From: Paraclostridium dentum
GTDB taxonomy: Bacteria > Bacillota > Clostridia > Peptostreptococcales > Peptostreptococcaceae
Direction: 5' to 3'
Assembly: GCF_012922555.1 (NCBI RefSeq)
Contig: NZ_WIPK01000003.1
Coordinates: forward strand, 1-64,000
DNA: 64,000 bases
Positions 39,697-49,265 of this stretch are shown in pieces; the stretch's first letter is position 1, and each line of letters opens with the position of its first letter. Made by a program: the position numbers and the translations under genes. Below the pieces are notes generated by a model. The model saw nothing but the letters and a program-made list of their open reading frames with translations, was not told the origin of the DNA and did no database searches.

Positions 39697-39741
39697 AAAA
39701 GGCTATCTTAAGTCACTTTATGTGATTTAAGATAGCCTTTT
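39697..39741. terminator. Bidirectional terminator between rlmD-like gene and ldhA
   Basis: AAAAGGCTATCTTAAGTCAC (39697-39716) pairs with 39722-39741 with a single G-U pair and a 5-base loop; both ends are A/T runs, so it works in both directions for the convergent genes. Confidence 0.9.
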
Positions 39742-39777
39742 AAGTTTATAAATTTATTTAAATATAGCTAAAAGCTA

Positions 39778-40794
39778 TTAAGCATTTACAAGTTTTAATA
39801 CATTATTAACGCTATCACCAGTAGCTAACACTTCTTTTACACAATTTAATGCAGTGCTTACTAAATTATCAACTGCAGTAGTAGTAAAATAGCCTATATG
39901 ATGAGTAAATAGGACATTTTCCATATTTAATAATTTCTTTACTTGAGGATCAGTAAGGTCGTGATGAGGTATTACTTTGTTTAAGAAAGTACCTTCAGTT
40001 TCAAATGTGTCTAAAGCAGCAGCATATAGATATTTATTTTCTAAAGCTTCAATTAAATCGTCTGTACAAACAACTCCACCTCTACCTGTATTAACTAAAA
40101 AAGCATCTTTTTTCATTAATTTCAGGTTATCTTTATTTATCATGTGTTTTGTACTTTCAGTAAGAGGTGTGTGTAAAGACACAACGTCAGCTTCTTTCAT
40201 AAGATCATCTAAAGAATCTTTGTAAGTTAAAATTTCTTTTAGATCTTCGTTAGGATAAGCATCATAGGCTATAACATTTGCACCTAGTCCTTTGAATAAC
40301 TGTGCAGCAGTTGAACCGATCTTACCTGTACCTACTATACCTACTGTAGTAGATCTAATTTCTCTTGCAATTAAATTAGCTGACCATCTAAAGTCCCCAG
40401 TATTAACATTTCTATTAATAAGGTGCATGTTTCTCAGGAGATTCATTGTCTGAGTTACCGCAAGTTCTGCTACTGAGTTTGGTGAATAAGCAGGTACATT
40501 AGTTATAACTAAATCATTTTTAGTAGCTTGGTCTAAATCAATCATATCAAAACCAGCTGCTCTAGAAGCTATTTGTTTTATTCCAAATTCTTTTAATTTT
40601 TCATAAATTATAGCGTCATCAATTGGATTAGTTTGTTGAATAGAAATTCCGTCGTACCCTTTAGCTTTGTCAACAGTCACTGATGATAAGCCTTCTTCAA
40701 TTGTATCGACTTGAACATTGTTCCCATTCTCCTCAATCCATTTTGCTATTGCAGGTAATTCATGTTCACGTGTACTAAACATTAATATTTTCAT
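39778..40794 (-). CDS. ldhA: (R)-2-hydroxyisocaproate dehydrogenase
   Basis: NAD-dependent D-2-hydroxyacid dehydrogenase, 338 residues. Rossmann motif VGTGKIG (154-160), substrate-binding arginine in NTGRGG (R238), the glutamate in DTFETEG and the acid-base histidine in THHIGYFT. D-lactate dehydrogenase and HicDH belong to one family; the neighbouring had genes make reduction of 2-oxoisocaproate (from leucine) to (R)-2-hydroxyisocaproate the likely role, as for LdhA of C. difficile. In that organism ldhA is the first gene of the same operon; here it is turned round and has its own promoter. AAGGGGG precedes the ATG. Confidence 0.92.
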   Translation of the reverse strand: MKILMFSTREHELPAIAKWIEENGNNVQVDTIEEGLSSVTVDKAKGYDGISIQQTNPIDDAIIYEKLKEFGIKQIASRAAGFDMIDLDQATKNDLVITNVPAYSPNSVAELAVTQTMNLLRNMHLINRNVNTGDFRWSANLIAREIRSTTVGIVGTGKIGSTAAQLFKGLGANVIAYDAYPNEDLKEILTYKDSLDDLMKEADVVSLHTPLTESTKHMINKDNLKLMKKDAFLVNTGRGGVVCTDDLIEALENKYLYAAALDTFETEGTFLNKVIPHHDLTDPQVKKLLNMENVLFTHHIGYFTTTAVDNLVSTALNCVKEVLATGDSVNNVLKLVNA

Positions 40795-40894
40795 ATTAAA
40801 GCCCCCTTATTTTTTAATAGACAAGCTATTATACAATTAAAAAAGTAATATAAATAAAACACTATAACAATATATTTATATGAGTAGCTCATCT

Positions 40895-40922
40895 ATTATA
40901 ATAATTATTTATATAATGACAA
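40895..40922 (-). promoter_or_regulatory. Sigma-A promoter of ldhA
   Basis: On the minus strand TTGTCA (40922-40917) and TATAAT (40900-40895) are 16 bp apart. Transcription would begin near 40888, leaving a leader of about 94 nt. No -24/-12 element for this direction was seen between here and hadA. Confidence 0.65.
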
Positions 40923-40957
40923 ATTATAGTCAAAATATAAAAAAGCACATAACTATA

Positions 40958-41000
40958 AATAGCATATGGAAATTAAATAATTAACTAACAATATGCTATT
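40958..41000. promoter_or_regulatory. Inverted repeat in the ldhA-hadA spacer
   Basis: AATAGCATAT (40958-40967) and its exact complement ATATGCTATT (40991-41000) are 23 bp apart, 36-78 bp upstream of the ldhA -35 box. Possible binding site of a dimeric regulator of ldhA, or a DNA bend point. No known operator family is recognised. Confidence 0.4.
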
Positions 41001-41111
41001 ATGATTAAATCATAACATACACTTAGTTAATTTTACAACAATCTAAATGGATAAATTTTCAATCAAATTTAAATGAAATATATATTTGAAAAATAGTGAA
41101 AATAAAAAGTC

Positions 41112-41146
41112 TTGCAAATTGCAATACTCTAGAGGTATTTTGCAAT
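41112..41146 (+). promoter_or_regulatory. Candidate enhancer site for the sigma-54 activator
   Basis: The dyad ATTGCAATAC-TCTAGA-GGTATTTTGCAAT (41118-41146) has near-complementary arms around the 8-bp palindrome CTCTAGAG; another TTGCAA lies directly before it at 41112-41117. It ends about 87 bp before the -24 box of hadA, a normal distance for an upstream activator sequence. Confidence 0.6.
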
Positions 41147-41232
41147 GGAAATTAGATTAATTAATAGAAATATAAAAAAACAAAACACAAGAGAATGTGT
41201 AAAAATTAACTATTTCATTAAAAAAATAACTT

Positions 41233-41250
41233 TTGGCACGATAAATGCTT
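41233..41250 (+). promoter_or_regulatory. Sigma-54 (-24/-12) promoter of the had operon
   Basis: TTGGCACG (41233-41240), four bases, then ATGCTT. The GG at 41235-41236 and GC at 41247-41248 are separated by exactly 10 bases, as required by sigma-54. The -24 half is a perfect match, the -12 half has one change (A for T). Transcription would start near 41260, giving a leader of about 110 nt before hadA. Confidence 0.88.
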
Positions 41251-41370
41251 AACAAAATAAGTATCAAAATAAAATTTATCTCAAAAGTTTTTAAAACTTA
41301 TTTTTAGAATTATTAATTATTAAATTAAATTAAATATTATATGATGTTTATAATTATAGGAGGTTGAGTT

Positions 41371-42603
41371 ATGGATAATAAAGCATTACTAAAAGGTGTT
41401 AGGGTTGTTGAATTATCAAGTTTCGTAGCAGCTCCTTGCTGCGCCAAATTACTTGGGGATTGGGGCGCAGAAGTAATTAAGATAGAGCCACTTGGTGGAG
41501 ATGGAATAAGAGTTATGGGTGGAACTTTCAAATCTCCATGTACAGATGAAGAAAATCCAATGTTTGAATTAGAGAATGGAAATAAAAAAGGTATAAGTGT
41601 AAATGTAAAAACAAAAGAAGGAGTAGAAATAATTCATAAGCTTTTAGCTAAAGCTGATATATTTATCACTAATGTTAGAGAACAAGCTCTTTCAAAAATA
41701 GGTCTTACTTATGATCAATTAAAAGATGAATTCCCTGCTCTTATACATGCTCATATACTTGGATATGGAGAAAATGGACCATTAAAAGATAAACCAGGAT
41801 TTGACTATACAGCATACTTTGCAAGAGGTGGAGTTAGTCAATCTCTTATGGAAAAAGGAACTTCTCCTTGTAATACAGCAGCAGCATTTGGAGATCACTA
41901 TGCAGGAGTTTCATTAACAGCAGGTATCTTAGCAGCTCTTTACAAAAAACAAATGACAGGTGAAGGGGATAGAGTAACAGTAAGTTTATACCATACAGCA
42001 CTTTATGGAATGGGAATGATGATTACTACAGCTCAATATGGAAACACAATGCCTATATCAAGAGCTAAGCCAAATAGTCCACTTATGACTACTTACAAAT
42101 GTAAAGATGGTAAATGGATACAACTTGCATTAATTCAATATAATAAATGGCTTCCAAAATTCTGTAACGTTATAAATAGACCAGAAATAATGGAAGATGA
42201 AAGATTCAATGATATAAAAGTAATGCCATTACACGTTGATGAAATGGTTGAAATAGTTGGAGCAGCAATGCTTGAGAAAACACTAGATGAATGGTCAGCA
42301 TTATTAGAAGAAGCAGACCTTCCATTTGAAAAAGTTCAAAGTTGTGAAGATATACTTGAAGATGAGCAAGCTTGGGCAAACGATTTTCTATTTAAAACTA
42401 AATATGCAAATGGAAATGAAGGTGTGCTAGTAAACGGACCAGTTAAGTTTAAAACTATGGGAATAAAAGAATATACACCAGCTCCAAGAGTAGGAGAACA
42501 TACAGAAGAAGTTCTTAAAGAGTTAGGTTATACAGAAGAAGAAATATTAAATATGGTTAACTCTCAAGCTGTTAAGTTAGATGATTCAAAAGAGCTAGTT
42601 TAG
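41371..42603 (+). CDS. hadA: (R)-2-hydroxyisocaproate CoA-transferase
   Basis: Class III (CaiB/BaiF, family III) CoA transferase, 410 residues. It moves CoA from isocaprenoyl-CoA to (R)-2-hydroxyisocaproate, so the cycle keeps its CoA. N-terminal GVRVVELSSFVAAP and LGDWGAEVIKIEP are family signatures, and the nucleophilic aspartate lies in FGDHYAG (Asp175). The specific name rests on the hadI-hadB-hadC-acdB-etfBA genes that follow in the same order as in C. difficile. ATAGGAGGTTGAGTT leads into the ATG. First gene behind a sigma-54 promoter. Confidence 0.95.
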   Translation: MDNKALLKGVRVVELSSFVAAPCCAKLLGDWGAEVIKIEPLGGDGIRVMGGTFKSPCTDEENPMFELENGNKKGISVNVKTKEGVEIIHKLLAKADIFITNVREQALSKIGLTYDQLKDEFPALIHAHILGYGENGPLKDKPGFDYTAYFARGGVSQSLMEKGTSPCNTAAAFGDHYAGVSLTAGILAALYKKQMTGEGDRVTVSLYHTALYGMGMMITTAQYGNTMPISRAKPNSPLMTTYKCKDGKWIQLALIQYNKWLPKFCNVINRPEIMEDERFNDIKVMPLHVDEMVEIVGAAMLEKTLDEWSALLEEADLPFEKVQSCEDILEDEQAWANDFLFKTKYANGNEGVLVNGPVKFKTMGIKEYTPAPRVGEHTEEVLKELGYTEEEILNMVNSQAVKLDDSKELV

Positions 42604-42624
42604 AGATAAAAAGGGGCGCTCAAA

Positions 42625-43401
42625 ATGTACACAATGGGATTAGATATAGGGTCAACTGCATCTAAAGGACTTATTTTAAAAGATGGAAAAGAAATAGTAG
42701 CTTACTCTACAATATCTTCAGGAACTGGAACTAGCGGGCCTGCTAGAGTTCTTGAAGATTTGTATAAAAAGCTTAATATAAAAGGTTCTGATATTCAAAA
42801 TACTGTAGTAACTGGTTATGGGCGTATGAAATACGCTGAAACTCATAAACAAATAAGTGAATTAAGTTGTCATACTAAGGGTGTAAAATTTTTAGTACCT
42901 ACAGCTAGAACAGTAATAGATATCGGAGGACAAGATGCTAAAGCACTTAAGTTAGATAATAACGGGGTTATGTTAAACTTCCTAATGAACGATAAATGTG
43001 CAGCAGGTACTGGTAGATTTTTAGATGTTATGGCAAAAATCGTTGAAGTGGATGTATCTGATCTTGGAGATATATCAATGAGATCTCAAAATGAAGTATC
43101 CATAAGTAATACATGCACAGTTTTTGCAGAATCAGAAGTTATATCACATTTATCAAATGATATAGCTATAGAGGATATAGTTGCAGGAATACATACTTCA
43201 GTTGCTAAAAGGGTTGCCAGTTTGGTAAAGCGACTTGGAGTTAAAGAGGATGTAGTTATGGTTGGAGGAGTTGCTAAAAATTCAGGCGTCGTTAAAGCTA
43301 TGGAAAGAGAGTTAGGGACTAATATAATAGTTCCTGAGATACCTCAACTTACAGGTGCCTTAGGAGCAGCTATATATGCCTACAATGAAACAAAAAAATA
43401 A
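42625..43401 (+). CDS. hadI: Activator of 2-hydroxyisocaproyl-CoA dehydratase
   Basis: 258-residue member of the BadF/BadG/HgdC family: an extremely oxygen-sensitive homodimer with one 4Fe-4S cluster, which uses ATP to push one electron into HadBC at very low potential. Actin-like ATPase motifs LDIGSTASKG near the start and DIGGQDAK in the middle; the two cluster cysteines are in NDKCAAGTGRF and SNTCTVFAESE. A single activation turns over many dehydratase cycles, hence 'archerase'. Located 21 bp after hadA. Confidence 0.95.
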   Translation: MYTMGLDIGSTASKGLILKDGKEIVAYSTISSGTGTSGPARVLEDLYKKLNIKGSDIQNTVVTGYGRMKYAETHKQISELSCHTKGVKFLVPTARTVIDIGGQDAKALKLDNNGVMLNFLMNDKCAAGTGRFLDVMAKIVEVDVSDLGDISMRSQNEVSISNTCTVFAESEVISHLSNDIAIEDIVAGIHTSVAKRVASLVKRLGVKEDVVMVGGVAKNSGVVKAMERELGTNIIVPEIPQLTGALGAAIYAYNETKK

Positions 43402-43419
43402 TAGTAAAGAGGGATGAAA

Positions 43420-44646
43420 ATGTCTGAAAAAAAAGATGCTAAAACAGTAATAAATGAGCTCTTAGCTCAACAGTATGCAAATGCTTTTAAAGCTAAAGAA
43501 GAAGGTAGACCTGTTGGTTGGTCAACTTCAGTATTTCCTCAAGAATTAGCAGAGGTATTTGATTTAAATTTATGTTATCCAGAAAATCAAGCAGCAGGAG
43601 TAGCTGCAAAAAAAGAATCATTAGATTTATGCGAAAGATCAGAAGCTCAAGGGTATTCTATAGATTTATGTGCTTATGCTAGAACAAATTTTGGTTTTTT
43701 AGAAAAAGGAAAAAGTGATACTTTAGATATGCCAAAGCCAGACTTTTTACTATGTTGCAACAATATATGTAACCAAGTAATAAAATGGTATGAAAATATA
43801 TCAAAAGAGTTAAATATACCTATGATAATGATAGATTTACCTTTCAATGATGAAGATCATGTTACAGATGAAAGGGTTGAATATATAAAAGCTCAATTCC
43901 AAGAAGCTATAACACAACTTGAAAAAATATCAGGCAAAAAATTTGATCCTAAAAAGTTTGAAGATGTAATGAAGACATCTGCTGAGAATGGTAGACTTTG
44001 GAAATACTCAATGAGTTTACCTGAAGGTTCAGATCCATCTCCAATGAATGGATTTGATTTATTCACTTATATGGCAGTAATAGTTTGTGCAAGAGGTAAA
44101 AAGGAAACTACAGAAGCATTTAAACTTTTAATAGATGAATTAGAAGAAAATAAAAGAAATAAAGTCTCTACATTTAGAGGAGAAGAAAAATATAGAATAA
44201 TGATGGAAGGAATTCCTTGTTGGCCTTATATAGGATATAAAATGAAAACACTAGCTAAATATGGAGTTAATATGACAGGTAGTGTTTACCCACATGCATG
44301 GGCTCTTCAATATGAAGTTAATGATTTAGATGGAATGGCAAGAGCTTACAGTGGAATGTTCAATAATGTTAACTTAGATCAAATGACAGAGTTTAGAGTT
44401 AACTCATTAAGAGATGGTAAATGTGATGGAGCTTTCTATCATATGAATAGAAGCTGTAAACTTATGAGTTTAATTCAGTATGAAATGCAAAGAAAAACTG
44501 AAGAAATTACAGGAATACCATCAGCTGGTTTTGATGGAGACCAAGCAGATCCTAGAGGATTTACTAAGGCTCAATTTGAAACTAGAATACAAGGTCTAGT
44601 TGAAGTTATGGATGAGAGAAAAAATCTTAACAGAGGTGAAATATAA
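43420..44646 (+). CDS. hadB: 2-hydroxyisocaproyl-CoA dehydratase alpha subunit
   Basis: 408-residue iron-sulfur subunit of the radical dehydratase that removes water from (R)-2-hydroxyisocaproyl-CoA to give 2-isocaprenoyl-CoA. HgdB/2-hydroxyglutaryl-CoA dehydratase domain with [45 protein letters not shown] and SGTVYPHAW-like GSVYPHAW; cluster ligands are among C residues of the first two segments. An ATG at 43414 sits in the ribosome site AAAGAGGG, so 43420 is taken; this gives exactly the length expected for HadB. Its stop overlaps the hadC start (TAATG). Confidence 0.95.
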   Translation: MSEKKDAKTVINELLAQQYANAFKAKEEGRPVGWSTSVFPQELAEVFDLNLCYPENQAAGVAAKKESLDLCERSEAQGYSIDLCAYARTNFGFLEKGKSDTLDMPKPDFLLCCNNICNQVIKWYENISKELNIPMIMIDLPFNDEDHVTDERVEYIKAQFQEAITQLEKISGKKFDPKKFEDVMKTSAENGRLWKYSMSLPEGSDPSPMNGFDLFTYMAVIVCARGKKETTEAFKLLIDELEENKRNKVSTFRGEEKYRIMMEGIPCWPYIGYKMKTLAKYGVNMTGSVYPHAWALQYEVNDLDGMARAYSGMFNNVNLDQMTEFRVNSLRDGKCDGAFYHMNRSCKLMSLIQYEMQRKTEEITGIPSAGFDGDQADPRGFTKAQFETRIQGLVEVMDERKNLNRGEI

Positions 44647-45773
44647 TGGAAGCTATGTTAGCAAGAATGCAAGAGGTAATTGATAATCCAAATGAGGTTA
44701 TCAAAAAATTTAAAAAAGATACTGGAAATAAAGCTATAGGATGTTTCCCAGTTTACTGTCCAGAAGAAATAATCCATGCAGCAGGAATGTTTCCTGTAGG
44801 TATATGGGGTGGACATACTGAATTAGATCTAGCAAAACAGTATTTTCCAGCATTTGCATGTTCAATAATGCAATCATCTCTAGAATATGGACTTAAAGGA
44901 GCTTACAATGAACTTTCAGCTGTTATAATACCTGGAATGTGCGATACATTAATATGTTTAGGTCAAAACTGGAAGGTAGCAGTTCCACAAGTACCTTATA
45001 TAGCTTTAGTTTATCCACAAAATAGAAAACTAGACTCAGGGGTAAAATACTTAGTTAATGAATTTAAACATGTAAAAAAAGAATTAGAAAAAATATGTGG
45101 TCATGAAATAACAGAAGAAAAATTACATGAAAGTATAGAAGTTTACAATGAACATAGAAGAGTAATGCAAGAGTTTGTAGCGTTAGCTCCTAAGTATTCA
45201 AAAACAATAAAACCTTCAGTTAGAAACTTAGTTATAAAAAGTGGATTCTTTATGAGAAAAGAGGAACATACTGATTTAGTTAAAAACCTTATATCTAAAC
45301 TAAATAAAATGCAAGTTGAAGAATGTACAGGAAGCAAAGTTGTACTTACTGGTATATCACTGGACTCAAAAGATATCTTAGAGATATTAGAAGAAAATAA
45401 TATAACAGTTGTTGCAGATGATTTAGCTCAAGAATCTAGACAATTTAGAACTTTAGTTCCAGATGGAAAAGATGCTTTAGAAAGATTAGCAAGACAATGG
45501 TCAAATGTAGAAGGCTGTTCATTAGCTTATGATCCAGATAAAAAACGTGGTTCTATGATAGCTGATGAAGTAAAAGCTAAAGGAGCAGATGGGGTAGTAT
45601 TCTGTATGATGAAATTCTGTGATCCAGAGGAATATGATTATCCAGTAGTTAAAAAGGATATAGAATCAAGCGATATTCCTACTTTATATATAGAAGTAGA
45701 TCAACAGACATCAAACAATGAGCAAGTAAGAACTCGTGTGCAAGCCTTCTCTGAGATGCTTAGCTTCGCCTAA
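44646..45773 (+). CDS. hadC: 2-hydroxyisocaproyl-CoA dehydratase beta subunit
   Basis: 375 residues, partner of HadB with its own 4Fe-4S cluster. Conserved parts: [20 protein letters not shown], the Cys-bearing [14 protein letters not shown] and [13 protein letters not shown], and near the end [17 protein letters not shown]. Translational coupling to hadB through the TAATG overlap suits a 1:1 heterodimer. A hairpin follows before acdB. Confidence 0.95.
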   Translation: MEAMLARMQEVIDNPNEVIKKFKKDTGNKAIGCFPVYCPEEIIHAAGMFPVGIWGGHTELDLAKQYFPAFACSIMQSSLEYGLKGAYNELSAVIIPGMCDTLICLGQNWKVAVPQVPYIALVYPQNRKLDSGVKYLVNEFKHVKKELEKICGHEITEEKLHESIEVYNEHRRVMQEFVALAPKYSKTIKPSVRNLVIKSGFFMRKEEHTDLVKNLISKLNKMQVEECTGSKVVLTGISLDSKDILEILEENNITVVADDLAQESRQFRTLVPDGKDALERLARQWSNVEGCSLAYDPDKKRGSMIADEVKAKGADGVVFCMMKFCDPEEYDYPVVKKDIESSDIPTLYIEVDQQTSNNEQVRTRVQAFSEMLSFA

Positions 45774-45791
45774 AATTTATATTTGTAACAA

Positions 45792-45857
45792 GCGAAATCT
45801 TTATATTTAATAAACTAAATATTGATTCTAGAAATTATTTATAAGGATTTCGTTTTT
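45792..45857 (+). terminator. Intra-operon hairpin between hadC and acdB
   Basis: GCGAAATCTTTATA (45792-45805) pairs with TATAAGGATTTCGT (45840-45853) with two G-U pairs; the loop holds a smaller stem (TATTTA with TAAATA, 45804-45821). TTTTAAT follows. It lies inside a seven-gene operon, so it more probably lowers acdB-etfBA expression or protects the upstream mRNA than ends the operon. Confidence 0.6.
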
Positions 45858-45904
45858 AATAATATCTCATATCAAAAATTTTAGAATATAAAATGGAGGA
45901 GAAT

Positions 45905-47038
45905 ATGTTATTTAATAAGGAGAAAGAACTTTTAAGAAAAGCAGTAAGAGACTTCGTAAGTAGAGAATTGGCAACTTTACCAGAAGAAATTGATAAAACT
46001 GGGGAAATGCCAAGAGAATTATTAGACAAAATGGCTAAAACAAAATATACAAGCGTTACTGTACCTGAAGAATATGGGGGAGCAGGTTCAGATTACGTAT
46101 CATATGCAATAATAATGGAAGAACTTAGTAGAAGATGTGCATCAACTGGAACTTATGCAACTGCAGCATCATCTCTAGTATCATTACCGATACTTAACTA
46201 TGGAACTGAAGAACAAAAACAAAAATATTTAAGAGGTATCGCATCAGGTGAAATGATAGGAGCGTTTGGTCTTACAGAACCAGGAGCAGGATCTGATGCT
46301 TCAGCACAACAAACAACAGCAGAACTTGATGGAGATTATTATATATTAAATGGAAGAAAAACATTTATAACTAATGCTCCTATATGTGATGTTGCTATAG
46401 TAATTGCAGTTACAGATAGATCAAAAGGTCTAAAAGGAACATCTGCATTTATAGTAGAAAGTAAATGGGAAGGATTCTCTCACGGAGCTCATGAAGATAA
46501 AATGGGTATAAGAGGAACTCAAACTTCAGACCTAATATTTGAAAATGTAAAAGTACCAAAAGAAAACTTATTAGGAAAAGAAGGTATAGGATTTAAAATA
46601 GCTATGAATACTCTTGATGCTGGTAGAATAGGTGTTGCAGCTCAAGCATTAGGTATTGCACAAGGTGCACTTGATGAAGCTATAAAATATACAAAAGAAA
46701 GAGTACAGTTTGGGAAAACACTTTCTAAATTCCAAAATACTCAATTTACTTTAGCTGATATGGAAACAAAAGTAAATGCAGCTAGATGGTTAGTTTATGA
46801 TGCAGCTGAAAAGAAAGATGCAGGAGTAAATATGACTAAAGAATCTGCTATGGCTAAATACTATGCAGCTGAAATAGCAAATGAAGTTGCTTATAAAGCA
46901 TTACAATTACATGGTGGATATGGATTTATAAAAGATTATCCAATCGAAAGAATATATAGAGATGCTAGAATAATGTCTATATATGAAGGTACATCAGAAG
47001 TTCAAAAAATGGTAATATCTTCAAGCATTTTAAAATAA
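45905..47038 (+). CDS. acdB: Short-chain acyl-CoA dehydrogenase AcdB
   Basis: 377-residue FAD enzyme that, with EtfBA, reduces 2-isocaprenoyl-CoA to isocaproyl-CoA. Acyl-CoA dehydrogenase signatures: GAFGLTEPGAGSDAS, the flavin segment FITNAPICDVAIV, and QLHGGYGFIKDYPIERIYRD with the C-terminal IYEGTSEVQ, where the base glutamate is expected. The frame opens at 45893 with the ribosome site itself (ATGGAGGAG); ATG 45905 is the proper start. In the bifurcating complex NADH is split between the enoyl-CoA and ferredoxin. Confidence 0.94.
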   Translation: MLFNKEKELLRKAVRDFVSRELATLPEEIDKTGEMPRELLDKMAKTKYTSVTVPEEYGGAGSDYVSYAIIMEELSRRCASTGTYATAASSLVSLPILNYGTEEQKQKYLRGIASGEMIGAFGLTEPGAGSDASAQQTTAELDGDYYILNGRKTFITNAPICDVAIVIAVTDRSKGLKGTSAFIVESKWEGFSHGAHEDKMGIRGTQTSDLIFENVKVPKENLLGKEGIGFKIAMNTLDAGRIGVAAQALGIAQGALDEAIKYTKERVQFGKTLSKFQNTQFTLADMETKVNAARWLVYDAAEKKDAGVNMTKESAMAKYYAAEIANEVAYKALQLHGGYGFIKDYPIERIYRDARIMSIYEGTSEVQKMVISSSILK

Positions 47039-47086
47039 ATTAAGCCTTTAAAAATATTTTATACTAGTTAAATGGAGGTAAAGACT

Positions 47087-47872
47087 TTGAAAATATTAGT
47101 TTGCGTTAAACAAGTTCCAGATACTAATGAAGTTAGAATAAATAAAGAGACAGGAACTCTTATAAGAGATGGTGTTCCAAGTATATTAAACCCTGATGAT
47201 GCAAATGCATTAGAGCAGGCATTAAGATTAAAAGATGAACATGAAGGATCAAAAGTAACAGTAATAACTATGGGACCTCCTCAAGCAGACTTTATGCTTA
47301 GAGAGTGTTTAGCTATGGGTGCTGATGAAGCAATCCTTCTTAGTGATAGAGCGTTTGGAGGAGCTGATACTTGGGCAACTTCAAATACAATAGCAGCAGG
47401 AATCAAAAAGATAGGCGATTATGATATAGTATTTGCTGGAAGACAGGCTATAGATGGGGATACAGCTCAAGTTGGACCACAAATTGCTGAAAAACTTGAT
47501 ATACCACAAGTTACATATGTGCAAGATTTCTCTATAGATGGAGATACAGTAACTGTACAAAGACAATTAGAGGATGGATACGAAGTAATAAAAGTAAAAA
47601 AACCTGTTCTTTTAACAGCTGTTAAAGAACTTAATGAACCAAGACATATGTCTGTTGATAAAATAGTAAAAGCATTTAAAACAGAAGTAAAAGTTTGGAC
47701 TATAGACGATTTAGATGTAAATAGAGAAGAAGTAGGACTTAAAGCATCACCAACAAAAGTATTTAAATCATTTACACCAGATCCAAGAGGTAAAGGGGAA
47801 ATACTTAAAGGTAATCCAGAAGATATTGTGAATACGGTACTAGTAGGACTAAAACAAAAGCACATTATATAA
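47087..47872 (+). CDS. etfB: Electron transfer flavoprotein beta subunit
   Basis: 261 residues. N-terminal [18 protein letters not shown] and the motif [20 protein letters not shown] (NADH-binding region of bifurcating EtfB) identify it; [10 protein letters not shown] is also conserved. The ATG at 47072 is within AATGGAGG; TTG 47087, eight bases beyond, is the natural start and gives the family N terminus. Acts with EtfA and AcdB in a flavin-based electron-bifurcating complex (established for the orthologous and related clostridial systems). Confidence 0.93.
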   Translation: MKILVCVKQVPDTNEVRINKETGTLIRDGVPSILNPDDANALEQALRLKDEHEGSKVTVITMGPPQADFMLRECLAMGADEAILLSDRAFGGADTWATSNTIAAGIKKIGDYDIVFAGRQAIDGDTAQVGPQIAEKLDIPQVTYVQDFSIDGDTVTVQRQLEDGYEVIKVKKPVLLTAVKELNEPRHMSVDKIVKAFKTEVKVWTIDDLDVNREEVGLKASPTKVFKSFTPDPRGKGEILKGNPEDIVNTVLVGLKQKHII

Positions 47873-47885
47873 GTTGGAGGTTAAG

Positions 47886-48938
47886 ATGAATACAAATATA
47901 AATGAAAATATAAAAGATTTTAGCTCATACAAAAATGTTTGGGTGTTTGCAGAGCAAAGAGATGGTGCAATAACACCAGTTGTAATAGAATTACTTGGAG
48001 AAGGTAGAAAATTAGCTGATGAAATAGGTGTTAACCTTTGTGCAATATTATTAGGTAAAAATGTAGATTCTATGGCTAAAGAATTAGTTGCTTATGGAGC
48101 AGATACAGTTTACACTGCAGATGATGAATTGTTAGAAAAATTCACAACTGATGCTTATACAAAAGTTATAACTGATGCAATAAATGAATTTAAACCAGAA
48201 ATAGTACTTTATGGAGCTACACATATAGGAAGAGACTTAGCTCCAAGAATAGCTTCAAGAGTAAGTACTGGTCTTACTGCAGATTGTACAAAACTTGAAA
48301 TAGATCCAGATGATAAAAAGTTAAAACAAACTCGTCCAGCGTTTGGTGGTAATATAATGGCTACGATTATATGCCCTAACACTAGACCTCAAATGTCTAC
48401 AGTTAGACCTGGAGTTATGGAAAAAGCAGAGAAAAATGATTCTAGAAATGGAAAAATAGTTCCTATATCATTTAACTTAAGTAAAGATGATATAAGAGTA
48501 GAAGTTATAAAAACTGTTAAGACTAAAAAAGATTTAGTATCTTTAACAGATGCAAATATAATAGTATCTGGAGGACTTGGAATGGGAAGTCCTGAAGGAT
48601 TTGAAATGTTAAAACAATTAGCTGATAAATTAGGTGGAGTAGTAGGAGCATCACGTGCAGCTGTTGACGCTGGATGGATAGACCACTCTCATCAAGTTGG
48701 TCAAACAGGAACTACTGTTAAACCTAATCTGTATATAGCTTGTGGTATATCTGGAGCTATACAACATTTAGCAGGTATGCAAAACTCTGATTTTATTATA
48801 GCTATAAATAAAAATGAAACAGCTCCAATACTTGATATAGCAGATTATGGTATAGTAGGAGATGTTAAAGATATAGTTCCATTACTTACAGAAAAACTTG
48901 ATAGTGTAGATGATTTAATCGAACTAGTTAATGCATAG
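47886..48938 (+). CDS. etfA: Electron transfer flavoprotein alpha subunit
   Basis: 350 residues without an N-terminal ferredoxin domain. After a short tail comes [31 protein letters not shown], and the FAD-binding C-terminal part with [33 protein letters not shown] and [19 protein letters not shown] 47886 follows TTGGAGG by 7 bases; the TTG at 47874 is part of that ribosome site. Last gene of the had operon, 13 bp behind etfB. Confidence 0.95.
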   Translation: MNTNINENIKDFSSYKNVWVFAEQRDGAITPVVIELLGEGRKLADEIGVNLCAILLGKNVDSMAKELVAYGADTVYTADDELLEKFTTDAYTKVITDAINEFKPEIVLYGATHIGRDLAPRIASRVSTGLTADCTKLEIDPDDKKLKQTRPAFGGNIMATIICPNTRPQMSTVRPGVMEKAEKNDSRNGKIVPISFNLSKDDIRVEVIKTVKTKKDLVSLTDANIIVSGGLGMGSPEGFEMLKQLADKLGGVVGASRAAVDAGWIDHSHQVGQTGTTVKPNLYIACGISGAIQHLAGMQNSDFIIAINKNETAPILDIADYGIVGDVKDIVPLLTEKLDSVDDLIELVNA

Positions 48939-48993
48939 ATTTTATAAAATTAATCTAGTCGTAAAAACTTATATATTATAGTAAACCTAATCA

Positions 48994-49043
48994 AAATAAT
49001 CCTTGTGTATAATGTGATTTAATATTATATACAAGGATTATTT
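48994..49043 (+). terminator. Terminator of the had operon
   Basis: AAATAATCCTTGTGTATAAT (48994-49013) pairs with 49024-49043 through one G-U pair, loop 10 nt, then AATTT. The U-tract is partly inside the stem. The remainder of the 48939-49265 gap is AT-rich; apart from the promoter of the next gene I see nothing in it. Confidence 0.75.
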
Positions 49044-49183
49044 AATTTAGCGTCTAAGTATATAATTAGGGCTAAATTTAATTAGTACCAATTACATAAA
49101 AATATAAAAAAACATATTAAATTAGACAAAATGACAAATTTAATAAAAAAATAACAATAATTTTATAATTAATGGATTGTAGA

Positions 49184-49192
49184 TGATATAAT
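49184..49192 (+). promoter_or_regulatory. Extended -10 promoter of the sigma-54 activator gene
   Basis: TGATATAAT at 49184-49192 is a TGn-TATAAT extended -10 box; no convincing -35 element stands 17 bp upstream. It would start transcription near 49199, 67 nt before the GTG start. Confidence 0.5.
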
Positions 49193-49265
49193 GTTCTTAG
49201 GTAGGAAAATGGTTTTTTATATTTAATAGGGGTGTAATTTACTAAATAAGGAAGGGCTGAATAGA

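Noticed and set aside
41112-41146. TTGCAA dyad as a phage attachment site or a Rex operator
   Set aside because: No integrase nearby and the sequence does not fit the Rex consensus; enhancer for the sigma-54 activator explains it better.
47381-47865. Antisense frames within etfB
   Set aside because: Fully covered by a conserved gene; no start signals.
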